From contig DKPJ01000008.1 in assembly GCA_002480085.1 (NCBI GenBank), forward strand, positions 117,078 to 181,077: DNA of 64,000 nt, given 5' to 3'. Below the pieces are notes generated by a model. That model saw nothing but the letters and a program-made list of their open reading frames with translations, was not told the DNA's origin and made no database searches. Position 1 is the first letter of the stretch; each line of letters opens with the position of its first letter. Positions 16,633 through 25,662 of this stretch are shown one piece after another. A program made the translations under genes and the position numbers. The DNA is from Enterobacteriaceae bacterium UBA7338. GTDB lineage: Bacteria; Pseudomonadota; Gammaproteobacteria; Enterobacterales; Enterobacteriaceae.

Positions 16633-17070
16633 TCAGCAAATAATATCCCGGCGGTTGCGATAGACTAATTTTACGGGTCGAATAATTGTAAAATCACGCG
16701 AAACAAATTCATTGGTCGTTAGATAGCGCTCTTCATCTTTCTCATCGACCAGACGCCAGAGAGCGGTAAGCGCATCATAGCCAAGGGTTTTCTCGCCTGC
16801 GGGCGTGTCAACCCAGTACTCTCCAGACGGCAGATAGCCTGAGGAGAACTGCAAATGCTTACCCGTCTCGCCCTTAATATGATGTTCAATTTTTCTGAAC
16901 CCAACAGGCACTAAATGGAAGCTATAAAAGGGTAAACTATTAATTTTTAAGTTAGAAAAAGTTGATATAACTTCGTTCTCTCTGGTTAATACTACCTCTT
17001 TAAGAGTAACTTTCGAGGAAGGCAAAAGTTCCGGGAATAGGCATTCCACTTTGAAATAGATTATCTGCAT
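16633..17070 (-). CDS. Hypothetical protein, 145 aa
   Basis: Not recognised. 145 residues, AT-rich relative to its neighbours, no signal peptide and no membrane helix. Predicted mostly beta, with a hydrophobic core pattern (KVECLFPELLPSSKVTLKEVVLTRENEVI) and a conserved-looking GEYWVDTPAGEKTLGYDALTALWRLVDE. It converges on siaD with 45 bases between and has a 262-bp AT-rich upstream gap that would hold its own promoter. Likely a recent acquisition; could be a small cytosolic or prophage-cargo protein. Confidence 0.55.
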   Translation of the reverse strand: MQIIYFKVECLFPELLPSSKVTLKEVVLTRENEVISTFSNLKINSLPFYSFHLVPVGFRKIEHHIKGETGKHLQFSSGYLPSGEYWVDTPAGEKTLGYDALTALWRLVDEKDEERYLTTNEFVSRDFTIIRPVKLVYRNRRDIIC

Positions 17071-17332
17071 ATAGGCCTCTGGCTATCATACTTTGTTATG
17101 AGAACTTATATATCTTCTACCCTATATAGCGTATTAAACGGAAAACGACATTTTTTTCAGATTATATCGACTATAACCGATCGATAATTACACAGTTTTA
17201 CATTTGCAAGGATATATTGATTAATAGAGGAAATAATTTTTGCCGCACTATTAATGAGGGTAAAGAACAAATAACCGTCAACATTTTTCAGGCTTTGAAA
17301 TATGTTTTGCAAGCTTCAGGCTGCGTTTGATT

Positions 17333-17842
17333 TTATAACCAGCGATCGATAAGCGGGCCACTCTCGCCATAAACTGGATCGCGATGCGGAAAGGGTGCTT
17401 TAACAATCGCGTCCAACATCTGGGGGGTTGGCGCACCGCGACAGAGATCAAACTCCTGGCCAGGCGGATATGCCCCTACGACGGTAAAATCATCGCTGCT
17501 GCGAATATTGCAGTGTCCTGTCCCCGCAGGTAACAGCACAATATCTCCGCCGCGTACCACTACCTGGTGTCCCTCCGGACCACCCAGCATAATCAACGCT
17601 TCACCGCGGGCTACAGCCAGCACCTCATGGGCATTGCTATGGTAGTGGTGATAAGGGTAGATGCCGTTAACCCACTGCGCGGGCCAGCCGTTGTTTTCAA
17701 ATAGCCGCTGAGCCGTGGCGACCGCCTTCTCATCAGAGCTAAAAACCTGGCGGTAGAGGATAACGGGCAGATGCGGATTATTCGGCACCCAGTCATTCGC
17801 GGTCAGTAACAGAACAGAGGTTGAGTCGGTTGCGTCCGCCAT
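17333..17842 (-). CDS. Cupin-domain protein (YjlB-like)
   Basis: 169 residues, a single cupin barrel. The first metal-binding motif is YHHYHSNAHEVLAVARGEALIMLGG (H-x-H-x-E), and the second is GDIVLLPAGTGHCNI. This pattern and length match the YjlB family of Bacillus and Proteobacteria, whose substrate is unknown. Monocistronic, with its upstream region shared divergently with the exporter gene at 18011. Probably a metal-dependent small-molecule-binding or isomerase/dioxygenase-like enzyme; function cannot be narrowed further. Confidence 0.8.
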   Translation of the reverse strand: MADATDSTSVLLLTANDWVPNNPHLPVILYRQVFSSDEKAVATAQRLFENNGWPAQWVNGIYPYHHYHSNAHEVLAVARGEALIMLGGPEGHQVVVRGGDIVLLPAGTGHCNIRSSDDFTVVGAYPPGQEFDLCRGAPTPQMLDAIVKAPFPHRDPVYGESGPLIDRWL

Positions 17843-18010
17843 AGTCTCTCTTCCAGAAAAGAAGTGGTTATTTTAGCGTAGCTACTTCTGCCATTCGATG
17901 CCAGGAGCACGCCTGCGCCAGGCGTAACGTCCGCTTTCCAGCGATGAAAATGGTAATCTTGTCAGTACCTTCTATATTTCGAGAAGTGCATCACATACCG
18001 GAGAGTAATT

Positions 18011-19120
18011 ATGAGATTTAAGGGATTAACAAAAGGCTTTTTCATCCTGATATTGCTGGTCGTCACGCTGGCATTTTTTGACATTATGACGCCCTACTAC
18101 TCGGCTATTTTATGGGCAGCCATCCTGGCGGTGATATTCCACCCGCTTAAAAACAGACTGCGGGACAGGATCGCCGGGCGCAACGGTATTGCCTCGCTGC
18201 TGACGGTGTTGATTATCTGTCTTATTGTCTTTACACCGCTGGCGATTATTCTCTCGTCGCTGGCGTTTGAGGCCAATACCGTTTACAGCAAGCTACAGGA
18301 CAACAATACCCAGTTCCCGGTAGTGGTTGCCGATCTGATTGCGCATCTGCCCGACTGGGCGCAGCAGTTCCTGGCCGATCACGATCTGAATAATGCCACT
18401 CAGATCCAGCAGCAGCTGTCGCAGGTAGCCTTAAAGAGCGGACAGTATCTGGCCGGTAGCGCGTTTCTAATCAGTAAGAGTACCTTCAGCTTTACCATTA
18501 GCTTTGGCGTCATGCTCTACCTGCTCTTTTTCCTGCTGAAGGATGGGCCATACATCGTTAATCAGGCGCTGGAGTCGCTGCCTCTGTCGCGCTATGTAAA
18601 GCATCACCTGTTTGCTAAGTTTGCCGGCGTTTCCCGCGCGACCGTAAAGGGCACGGTAGTGATCGGCGCACTGCAGGGGCTGCTGGGCGGGATCGGCTTC
18701 TATATTGTAGGCATTGACGGCAGCGTGCTGTGGGGGGCGCTGATGGCCTTCCTGTCGCTGATCCCGGCGGTAGGCTCAGCCATTATCTGGGTGCCTGCGG
18801 CCATTTTCCTATTTGCTACCAATCAGATGTGGCAGGGCTTCTTCATCGTCGGCTTCTTTGTGATTGTCGTGGGCCTGGTGGATAACCTGCTGCGCCCGGT
18901 GCTGGTCGGTAAAGATACCAAAATGCCCGACTACCTGGTGCTCATCTCTACCCTCGGCGGTCTGGAGATCTACGGCATTAACGGCTTTGTGATCGGGCCA
19001 CTGATTGCCGCCCTGTTCCTGGCCTGCTGGAACCTGCTCTCTGGGAAAGATCATCAGGGCAACGCCGACGAGCTTGACGATGAGTTTATCGAAGAGGGAC
19101 GGCTGCCGCCCGAATCTTAA
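18011..19120 (+). CDS. AI-2E family transporter (YdiK/TqsA-like)
   Basis: 369 residues with about eight membrane helices, two at the N-terminus, then a soluble loop (about 90-150) and a helical bundle. The motif FLSLIPAVGSAIIWVPAAI and the C-terminal GLEIYGINGFVIGPLIAALF are hallmarks of the AI-2E exporter (UPF0118) family; YdiK of E. coli is the closest by eye. The family includes autoinducer-2 and proton-coupled efflux proteins; the substrate is unknown here. A 9-bp hairpin (19128-19150) follows the stop. Confidence 0.82.
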   Translation: MRFKGLTKGFFILILLVVTLAFFDIMTPYYSAILWAAILAVIFHPLKNRLRDRIAGRNGIASLLTVLIICLIVFTPLAIILSSLAFEANTVYSKLQDNNTQFPVVVADLIAHLPDWAQQFLADHDLNNATQIQQQLSQVALKSGQYLAGSAFLISKSTFSFTISFGVMLYLLFFLLKDGPYIVNQALESLPLSRYVKHHLFAKFAGVSRATVKGTVVIGALQGLLGGIGFYIVGIDGSVLWGALMAFLSLIPAVGSAIIWVPAAIFLFATNQMWQGFFIVGFFVIVVGLVDNLLRPVLVGKDTKMPDYLVLISTLGGLEIYGINGFVIGPLIAALFLACWNLLSGKDHQGNADELDDEFIEEGRLPPES

Positions 19121-19127
19121 CATCACT

Positions 19128-19150
19128 ACGGCCAGGCAGTGCCTGGCCGT
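19128..19150 (+). terminator. Hairpin downstream of AI-2E family transporter
   Basis: ACGGCCAGG (19128-19136) pairs perfectly with CCTGGCCGT (19142-19150) around CAGTG. It is a strong stem but without a U-tract, so termination would be imperfect or Rho-assisted. Confidence 0.45.
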
Positions 19151-19231
19151 GTTACTCTGCCGTCGTTTATTGACGGTACGGTTAAGTCGCCCTATCTTTA
19201 CATTTCCTGCCTTCGATCGGGTCCTGTACGT

Positions 19232-19453
19232 ATGAAAATTGCTCTTCCAATGGTTGCAGCCGCATGCCTGGCCTGCGCCCTTAACGCTTCTGCCTCCGAA
19301 ACCGGTACGCTCTCCATCTCTGGTCTGGTAGTAAATTCAGAGGTTGCGGTTCAGCCTGACGGCCAGCGCACTATCCAGCGTGGCGTCTCTACCCAGACAG
19401 TCGCCCTCTCCAGCGATGAAAACCGCAGGATCATCATAACGGCCTGGGATTAA
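19232..19453 (+). CDS. Small exported pilin-like protein, possibly an internally deleted pilin
   Basis: 73 residues from ATG 19232. The leader MKIALPMVAAACLACALNASAS is a good Sec signal peptide. The mature start ETGTLSISGLVVNS resembles the start of the neighbouring major pilin (DTGTLTINGEVRGT), and the last residues RRIIITAWD resemble the pilin C-terminal strand (SITLMVIAD). The Cys residues needed for the pilin disulfide are missing. Either a small secreted peptide or a remnant pilin that lost its middle. It lies 265 bp upstream of the fimbrial operon in the same direction. Confidence 0.5.
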   Translation: MKIALPMVAAACLACALNASASETGTLSISGLVVNSEVAVQPDGQRTIQRGVSTQTVALSSDENRRIIITAWD

Positions 19454-19718
19454 CCGCGTCTGAGTGCATCGCCCTCTTCTGCCGGGCTGGATCCAGCCAG
19501 CCTGTTTAATATATTCACCAGTTAATTTCTGTTATTTATTAAATGAATGAATGACTCATCAATAATATAATCACGCCAAATATAATAAGCATTATAAATT
19601 GCTTTATATCAATAAAATTCTCCATTTGCATTGCTGCGCTTTATTTCATGTGCAATTGTAACTTCAGCTAAGGGAAATCCACCCTCACTCAGGAATTAAC
19701 TTATTAAGGAAAGTAAAT
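19454..19718. other. AT-rich promoter region of the fimbrial operon
   Basis: 265 bp, strongly AT-rich, with no open frame. Holds the expected fimbrial promoter and H-NS-prone sequence. No invertible-element inverted repeats and no paired GATC sites of a Dam/OxyR or Lrp phase switch were seen by eye. Confidence 0.5.
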
Positions 19719-20264
19719 ATGAAAAGATCACTGATTACCGCTGCCGTTCTGGCCGTCTCATTTGCTGCACCTGCTGCTTTTGCCGCTGATACTGACACAG
19801 GCACCTTAACTATTAATGGCGAGGTAAGAGGTACCACCTGTCACTTTGAAACAAACGGACAAACGGCACATATTAAGATGCAGCAGATCGGCGTCAACTC
19901 CTTAAAGGATCTCGCTGCCGGTCAAGCTTATTCTGCTTACAGTAACAAAACCGACATGCCGTTTAAAATTATCTGCGACAATGCTAATGAAGTGCCTAAA
20001 ATCAAATTCCTGCCTGAGCAGTTTGATAATACAAATAATAATAGCGTAACCAAAAACACAGGTGATGCCAAAGGCGTTGGCTATGCGCTATTTATTAACG
20101 ATGAGCGCATTAATAGTGATGGTACCACTCCCATTCCTGCCACACTTGGGGCCGATGGAAAATATACTTTTGATATTTCTGCACAATACGCCAGATTGCC
20201 CGAAGCTGAGGTTGTAGCTGGTAATGTTGACTCCAGTATCACCCTTATGGTTATCGCAGACTAA
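19719..20264 (+). CDS. Fimbrial major subunit
   Basis: 181 residues. Signal peptide ends at AFA (about residue 22). The mature pilin starts with an alternating hydrophobic donor strand (TGTLTINGEV). One disulfide pair is likely (TTCHF and IICDN), and the fold ends in a beta strand (SSITLMVIAD). AAGGAAA precedes the ATG. It is the first gene of a four-gene chaperone-usher operon. A terminator-like hairpin immediately after the stop probably limits read-through, giving more pilin than assembly proteins. Lacks the usual penultimate Tyr. Confidence 0.87.
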   Translation: MKRSLITAAVLAVSFAAPAAFAADTDTGTLTINGEVRGTTCHFETNGQTAHIKMQQIGVNSLKDLAAGQAYSAYSNKTDMPFKIICDNANEVPKIKFLPEQFDNTNNNSVTKNTGDAKGVGYALFINDERINSDGTTPIPATLGADGKYTFDISAQYARLPEAEVVAGNVDSSITLMVIAD

Positions 20265-20272
20265 AATCGTTT

Positions 20273-20297
20273 CCCGGCAGTCCGCTGCCGGGTTTTT
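20273..20297 (+). terminator. Intra-operon attenuator after the major pilin
   Basis: CCCGGCAG (20273-20280), loop TCCG, CTGCCGGG (20285-20292), then TTTTT. A textbook intrinsic terminator placed between pilin and chaperone genes. Partial termination here would set the excess of pilin over chaperone and usher. Confidence 0.8.
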
Positions 20298-20314
20298 CTT
20301 GCGGAGACAGGATC

Positions 20315-20992
20315 ATGAAAAGGATTTTTGCCACCCTGCTTGCCGTTGCAGCGCTTCCCGCCTGGGGCGGCGTTTATATTTATGGCACGCGTGTTATCTA
20401 CCCAGCCGCGCAGAAAGAGGTCACCGTTCAGCTGATGAACCAGGGCGATCGCAGTGCACTTGTGCAGGCGTGGATTGACGATGGCAATACACAGACGCCC
20501 CCGGAGAAGCTGCAGGTTCCTTTCCTTTTGACGCCTCCGGTTGTCAAAGTAAAAGCCAATACCGGGCAGCAGCTTAAAATCAAATTTACAAAAGCGAATT
20601 TACCGCAGGATCGTGAGTCGCTTTACTATCTCAACGTTCTTGATATTCCACCCAATGAAACTAGCGGTGAGGAAACCAATAAACTTAAGTTCGCTCTCCA
20701 GAACAGAATTAAGCTTATCTACCGTCCGGCCAGCCTGCCGGGCGTGAATAAAGAGACGTTCTCCCGGTTGCATATCAATAAAACAAATAGTGGCATAATC
20801 ATTGAGAACAATTCGGCGAATTGGTTGACCATCCCAGAGATTAGCAGCACTGCCAAAATAAACAAAGAGACGCTGATGCTGGCCCCGCACGCAAATGCGA
20901 CTTTATCCGGCTCGCCTGCCGCCTCACAATATGCCGTTACGCTAATTGACGACTACGGAAACTATCTACGCGAAAATATTAAAAGCAATTAA
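20315..20992 (+). CDS. Fimbrial periplasmic chaperone
   Basis: 225 residues, PapD/FimC family. Signal peptide ends about residue 19 (AWG). The two Ig-like domains are joined near 140. The pilin-anchoring basic residues are both present: Arg in GTRVIYP and Lys in NRIKLIYRP. LLTPPVVKVKANTGQQLKIKF marks the F1-G1 region, whose length places it in the short-loop FGS class. It would cap subunits in the periplasm and deliver them to the usher encoded next. It follows the attenuator by 17 bases and has GGAG-like GCGGAGAC upstream. Confidence 0.9.
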   Translation: MKRIFATLLAVAALPAWGGVYIYGTRVIYPAAQKEVTVQLMNQGDRSALVQAWIDDGNTQTPPEKLQVPFLLTPPVVKVKANTGQQLKIKFTKANLPQDRESLYYLNVLDIPPNETSGEETNKLKFALQNRIKLIYRPASLPGVNKETFSRLHINKTNSGIIIENNSANWLTIPEISSTAKINKETLMLAPHANATLSGSPAASQYAVTLIDDYGNYLRENIKSN

Positions 20993-21009
20993 CAGACAGG
21001 GAAGCTGCT

Positions 21010-23496
21010 ATGTATAAACTTAACCTCATTACGATGGGGATAGTCTCCTCTTTGCTTTTGCATATTCTTTCCGCCCGGGCCGAAACCTTCGATACCCATT
21101 TTTTACATGGTGGATTAAAGGGTACCAAAACTGCCGACTTACAGCTTGACGGTGATAAGCCTCTATCCGGGAATTACGATCTGGATATTTATCTTAATGA
21201 TGAATGGCGCGGACGCTATAGTGTAGTTGTGCCGGACGATGCGGACAAAACCTGCTTACCTGTTGCTCAGCTACAGCAGATAGGTATTAAGACCGAAGCG
21301 TTTAAAGACGCATCGGCGGAGACGTGCCTTACGCTGAACGACGCCGTACAGGGCGGCAGCGTGGATTATGATATCAGCCAGCTGGCCCTTAAGCTCACCG
21401 TTCCCCAGGCCTGGGTCACCACTCACGAACGCGGCTATATGCCGCCGGAAACCTGGGACCGGGGGATTAACGCTTTCTACACCTCCTACTACGCCAGCCA
21501 GTACTATAGCGACTACAAACAGAACGGCAGCAGTAAGAGCAGCTATGTCAACTTCAATAGCGGCCTGAACCTGTTGGGCTTCCAGCTCCACTCCAGCACT
21601 AACTACACGAAATCTGACGATAGCCAGGGCAAATGGAAGAGCAATACCCTCTATCTGGAGCGCGCTATTCCTGAAATCCTCAGCACCGCGCGCGCCGGGG
21701 ATATGTATACCGACGGCGAGCTGTTTGATGCGGTACGCTTCAACGGCGTCCGGCTCTGGCGCGATATGCAGATGCTACCCAACTCTAAGCAAAATTTTAC
21801 GCCGGTGGTCAGAGGGATCGCCCAGAGTAACGCCTTGGTTACCGTGGAGCAGAACGGCTTTGTGGTTTACCAGAGTGAAGTGCCGCCCGGCCCGTTTGCT
21901 ATTGACGATATGCAGCTGGCAGGCGGTGGCGCCGACCTCGACGTTACCGTAAAGGAGGCGGATGGCACCACCACGCACTATCTGGTGCCCTTCTCCTCCG
22001 TCCCCAAAATGCTTCAACCCGGGGTAACAAAATATGACGTTGCCGCCGGGCGCAGCCATATTGAGGGAGCCAGCGATCAGGCGGACTTTATGCAGGGTAG
22101 CTGGCAGTACGGCATCAATAATCTGATTACCCTCTACACCGGCACGATGCTGTCGAATGATTACAATGCCTTTCTGCTTGGCAGCGGCTGGAATACCCGC
22201 CTTGGCGCCTTCTCCCTCGACGTGACGCGCTCCCACAGTAGCCAGGATGATGGCGCGACCTATGACGGGCAGAGCTACCAGATTGCCTGGAGTAAATATT
22301 TGACGCCCACCGGTACACAGCTGTCGATGGCTGCATGGCGCTACTCCTCTAAGGACTACCGCACCTTTAACGATCACGTCTGGGCAAACAATAAAAATAG
22401 CTATCATCGCGATGATGACGATGTGTATGACATTGCCGACTACTACCAAAACGACTTTGGCCGTAAAAACAGCTTCTCGCTGGCGGTTAACCAGGCGCTG
22501 CCCGCTGGCTGGGGCTCGCTCTCCGGCAGCGCCCTGTGGCGCGACTACTGGCAGCGGGGAGGAACCCGCAATGACGTCCAGCTAAGCTACTCGAATAACT
22601 GGTCACGCGTCACCTACACCCTCTCCGCCAGCCAGTCCTATGATGAGGATGACCGGGAGGATAAACGGTTTAATATCTACTTCTCGATTCCTTTCTCCTG
22701 GGGCGACGACATCGCCACGCCACGGCGCGACCTGTACGTCTCCAACAGCACCACCTTTGATGATGACGGCTACCAGTCGAATAACACCAATATTAACGGC
22801 ATCGCAGGCAGCAGGGATCAGTTTAACTACGGCGTGAACCTGAGCCACCAGCGGCAGGATCACGAAACCGCCGCGGGTGCGAACCTTGCCTGGCATGCGC
22901 CTTTCGCTACGCTGGACGGCAGCTATAGCCAGTCCAATCGTTACCACCAGGCCAGCGGCAGCATTCAGGGCGGCGTAGTTGCCTGGGACGGCGGTGTTAA
23001 TCTGACCCACTCCCTCACCGAGACCTTTGCCATTATTGATGCTCCGGCGCTGGAGGGGGCCGTTGTACAGGGAAACAGGTACAACACCACCAGCAAGCTG
23101 GGTAAAGCGATCTATAGCGGTTTAACCCCCTACCGGGAAAATACGCTGCTGCTGGATACCTCCTATACCGAGAGCGACGTGGCGCTCAACGGCAACCGCA
23201 AAGGCGTGGTGCCCTATCGCGGCGCGGTGGTGCTGGCTAAGTTTGATACCGACAGTCGTAAGCCGCATCTTTTCACAGCCAGACGCCCGGACGGATCACC
23301 GCTGACATTTGGCTATAAAGTGGAAGACGATGCGGGTCAGAACGTCGGCGTGGTCGCCCAGGGCAGCCAGCTATTTATTCGTACTGATAGCGTGCCGCAG
23401 TCTGTGCATGTCGCGACGGATAAACAGCAGAGCCTTTTCTGTACCATTACGTTCGGTAAAACAATTGACGAAAGCAAAGTTTATACTTGCCGCTAG
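21010..23496 (+). CDS. Outer-membrane fimbrial usher
   Basis: 828 residues, FimD/PapC family. Signal peptide (residues 1-24), an N-terminal chaperone-binding domain starting ETFDTHFLHGG, then a 24-strand barrel interrupted by a plug (about 225-320, WRDMQMLPNSKQNFTPVVRGIAQSNALVTVEQNGFVVYQSEVPPGPF). Two C-terminal domains follow. A paired Cys near the end (SLFCTITFGK, YTCR) is typical. It secretes and orders subunits across the outer membrane. The gene is 17 bases after the chaperone and 11 before the adhesin. Confidence 0.93.
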   Translation: MYKLNLITMGIVSSLLLHILSARAETFDTHFLHGGLKGTKTADLQLDGDKPLSGNYDLDIYLNDEWRGRYSVVVPDDADKTCLPVAQLQQIGIKTEAFKDASAETCLTLNDAVQGGSVDYDISQLALKLTVPQAWVTTHERGYMPPETWDRGINAFYTSYYASQYYSDYKQNGSSKSSYVNFNSGLNLLGFQLHSSTNYTKSDDSQGKWKSNTLYLERAIPEILSTARAGDMYTDGELFDAVRFNGVRLWRDMQMLPNSKQNFTPVVRGIAQSNALVTVEQNGFVVYQSEVPPGPFAIDDMQLAGGGADLDVTVKEADGTTTHYLVPFSSVPKMLQPGVTKYDVAAGRSHIEGASDQADFMQGSWQYGINNLITLYTGTMLSNDYNAFLLGSGWNTRLGAFSLDVTRSHSSQDDGATYDGQSYQIAWSKYLTPTGTQLSMAAWRYSSKDYRTFNDHVWANNKNSYHRDDDDVYDIADYYQNDFGRKNSFSLAVNQALPAGWGSLSGSALWRDYWQRGGTRNDVQLSYSNNWSRVTYTLSASQSYDEDDREDKRFNIYFSIPFSWGDDIATPRRDLYVSNSTTFDDDGYQSNNTNINGIAGSRDQFNYGVNLSHQRQDHETAAGANLAWHAPFATLDGSYSQSNRYHQASGSIQGGVVAWDGGVNLTHSLTETFAIIDAPALEGAVVQGNRYNTTSKLGKAIYSGLTPYRENTLLLDTSYTESDVALNGNRKGVVPYRGAVVLAKFDTDSRKPHLFTARRPDGSPLTFGYKVEDDAGQNVGVVAQGSQLFIRTDSVPQSVHVATDKQQSLFCTITFGKTIDESKVYTCR

Positions 23497-23507
23497 AAGG
23501 GATCACT

Positions 23508-24521
23508 ATGCGTATTATACTGGCACTTATTACGGTGTTTGCTGTTTTTCAGGCCCACGCGCTCTGCTATTTGACAGGTAGCACCTTCCAGCCGGAGGTC
23601 TCTTCAGAAACTATTACTCTGAATCTGGATGCGCCCTCCGCTACCATGTCGAAAGCCATAAGCTTTGAAAACAGTGCGCCTAATTTTAAATGTTTAACCG
23701 GTGACGTTACCCCTAACGTTTTTAACCAGTCAGCGGCGAAGAGTATCGCATCTTTCTATGCTATTAAGAGCGACGTGCATAATCTGGTTTTGAAGGTCGC
23801 GCTGACCGTCGATCCCACTAAAAAATCCGATCCATTTTTGGGGGATCTGTTTAGCTCTATCGCCCACAGGGCCGTGACGTTAAATCCCTATTTCGCCTAT
23901 ACGTTAACCTATAGCGTACAGAGTCATTATACGGGTAGCGTCGCAGGCACCATTGACGTTAATACACCGTTTACGCTCGATAATTATGTCGTTATCAAAC
24001 CTGAATCGTGCAACGACCTCACCTGCCTGGCCGTTGATAACACCACTCATCAATATCGGTATAAAATAAGACTACTCGCTAAGTTTACCCCTACCACCTG
24101 CACCTTCAAAAATCAGGAGATCTCAGCCCCTGATATTAGCTATCACCAAATTGACAGCAACGGATTCGCAACGCCCAAAACGAAGCAGCCGGAACTGCAG
24201 TGCAGCAGCACTACCGGTGTGGCGACCAGCAATATTCATTATCATTTTGAGCCTATCAGCACGCTTAACAGCCAAATAGTGACAAACGATCTCGGTACGC
24301 AGCCGGGGAGCGCGGGTGAGGTTGGGTTTATGCTTACCAATAATAGCGAAGCCATTACTTTTCAGCCCAGCCAGAAATTTACCCTCGCCAGCCGGGGCAG
24401 CGATTTGCAGAATCAGGCAGTCTATCCGCTCAATTTGCAGCTTCGCTATGCGCGCTATGGCAATAACGTTTTTTCCGGACGAGTGCAGAGCAGGGTCAAA
24501 GTCGTTGTGGATTATGATTAA
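23508..24521 (+). CDS. Fimbrial tip adhesin-like subunit
   Basis: 337 residues from ATG 23508, with AAGGGA eight bases upstream. Signal peptide MRIILALITVFAVFQAHA. The protein has an N-terminal receptor-binding-like half (about 20-195) with paired Cys. A C-terminal pilin domain (about 205-337) starts near FTPTTCTFKNQEI, has a second Cys in LQCSST and closes with SRVKVVVDYD. Twice pilin length and last place in the operon fit a two-domain tip adhesin. Ligand unknown. Confidence 0.82.
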   Translation: MRIILALITVFAVFQAHALCYLTGSTFQPEVSSETITLNLDAPSATMSKAISFENSAPNFKCLTGDVTPNVFNQSAAKSIASFYAIKSDVHNLVLKVALTVDPTKKSDPFLGDLFSSIAHRAVTLNPYFAYTLTYSVQSHYTGSVAGTIDVNTPFTLDNYVVIKPESCNDLTCLAVDNTTHQYRYKIRLLAKFTPTTCTFKNQEISAPDISYHQIDSNGFATPKTKQPELQCSSTTGVATSNIHYHFEPISTLNSQIVTNDLGTQPGSAGEVGFMLTNNSEAITFQPSQKFTLASRGSDLQNQAVYPLNLQLRYARYGNNVFSGRVQSRVKVVVDYD

Positions 24522-24590
24522 CAGCAAGCGATAACAAACTCACCTGTGGTTCTTCATCCATAATGAGGTAAAAGACCACAGGAGAAAATG

Positions 24591-25631
24591 ATGTCCGAAC
24601 AAGCCTATACCATCCCTGAAAACATGACCGCGATTGACATCACCCAGCCCGGTGGCCCGGAGGTATTACAGGCAACGACGCGCCCGATTCCACAACCTAA
24701 AGAGAACGAGGTACTGATCCGCATCGTCGCCGCAGGGGTGAACGGTCCCGACGTATTGCAGCGTAAGGGGAAGTACGCGCCGCCGCCGGGGGCGTCCGAT
24801 ATCCCGGGCCTGGAGGTATCAGGCATCGTGGTGGCCGTTGGCGCTGAGGTGCAGAGCTTTGTGCCGGGGGATCGCGTAGCGGCGCTGATTACCGGCGGCG
24901 GCTATGCCGAGTATTGCACCGCCCATGAGAGTAACACCCTGCCGCTGCCGCCCGGGCTGAACTTTGTCGAAGCGGCAGCGCTGCCGGAGACCTTTATGAC
25001 GGTCTGGCTCAATATGTTCCAGCGTGGCCAGTTTAAGGCTGGCGATATCATTCTGATCCACGGCGGCGCATCCGGCATCGGCACTACCGCGACCATGCTG
25101 GCTAAGGCCTTTGGCGCAGCCAAAATCATCACCACCGTGGGTTCCGACGAGCACCGTCAGGCCAGCCTGAAGCTTGGTGCGGACGTTGCCGTACTCTATA
25201 AAGAAGAGGATTTTGTCGAGATCACCAAACAGGTCACCGATGGCCACGGGGCCGATATTATCCTCGACATCATCGCCGGTGACTACGTTGCGCGAAACTA
25301 CGAGGCCGCGGCGATGCACGGGCGCATCGTGCAGATTAGCGTGCTCGCAGGTCCAGCCAAAGAGTTGAATCTGTTCCCGATGCTGACGAAACAGCTGATG
25401 CATATCGGCTCTACCCTGCGATCGCGCTCGCCTGCTGCCAAGGCTGAGCTGATTGAAGAGCTTAACGATCACGTCTGGCCACTGATTGAGGCCGGAAAAC
25501 TTAAGCCACAGATCTACAAAACCTTCCCGCTGGCGGAAGCCGCCGATGCCCACCGGCTGCTGGATGAAGGGACGCATATCGGCAAAGTTGTGTTGATTGC
25601 AGATGAGGATGAAGCAACGGACCGTATATAA
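24591..25631 (+). CDS. NAD(P)H:quinone oxidoreductase (zinc-free MDR, PIG3-type)
   Basis: 346 residues from the second ATG (24591), preferred because AGGAG lies six bases upstream; the first ATG at 24588 is too close. Medium-chain dehydrogenase/reductase with a GroES-like N-terminal domain (NGPDVLQRKGKYAPPPGASDIPGLEVSG) and a Rossmann domain with GGASGIGTTA binding NADPH. The catalytic zinc ligands of alcohol dehydrogenases are absent, so it belongs with quinone reductases of the PIG3/QorA side. Substrate likely quinones or enones. The LysR gene 31 bases downstream on the same strand is likely co-transcribed. Confidence 0.83.
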   Translation: MSEQAYTIPENMTAIDITQPGGPEVLQATTRPIPQPKENEVLIRIVAAGVNGPDVLQRKGKYAPPPGASDIPGLEVSGIVVAVGAEVQSFVPGDRVAALITGGGYAEYCTAHESNTLPLPPGLNFVEAAALPETFMTVWLNMFQRGQFKAGDIILIHGGASGIGTTATMLAKAFGAAKIITTVGSDEHRQASLKLGADVAVLYKEEDFVEITKQVTDGHGADIILDIIAGDYVARNYEAAAMHGRIVQISVLAGPAKELNLFPMLTKQLMHIGSTLRSRSPAAKAELIEELNDHVWPLIEAGKLKPQIYKTFPLAEAADAHRLLDEGTHIGKVVLIADEDEATDRI

Positions 25632-25662
25632 TCAGCCGTAATATTACAAACGGGGATTATAG

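Noticed and set aside
19454..19718. fim-type invertible promoter switch ahead of the fimbrial operon
   Set aside because: No short inverted repeats flanking a 300-bp element and no site-specific recombinase gene nearby.
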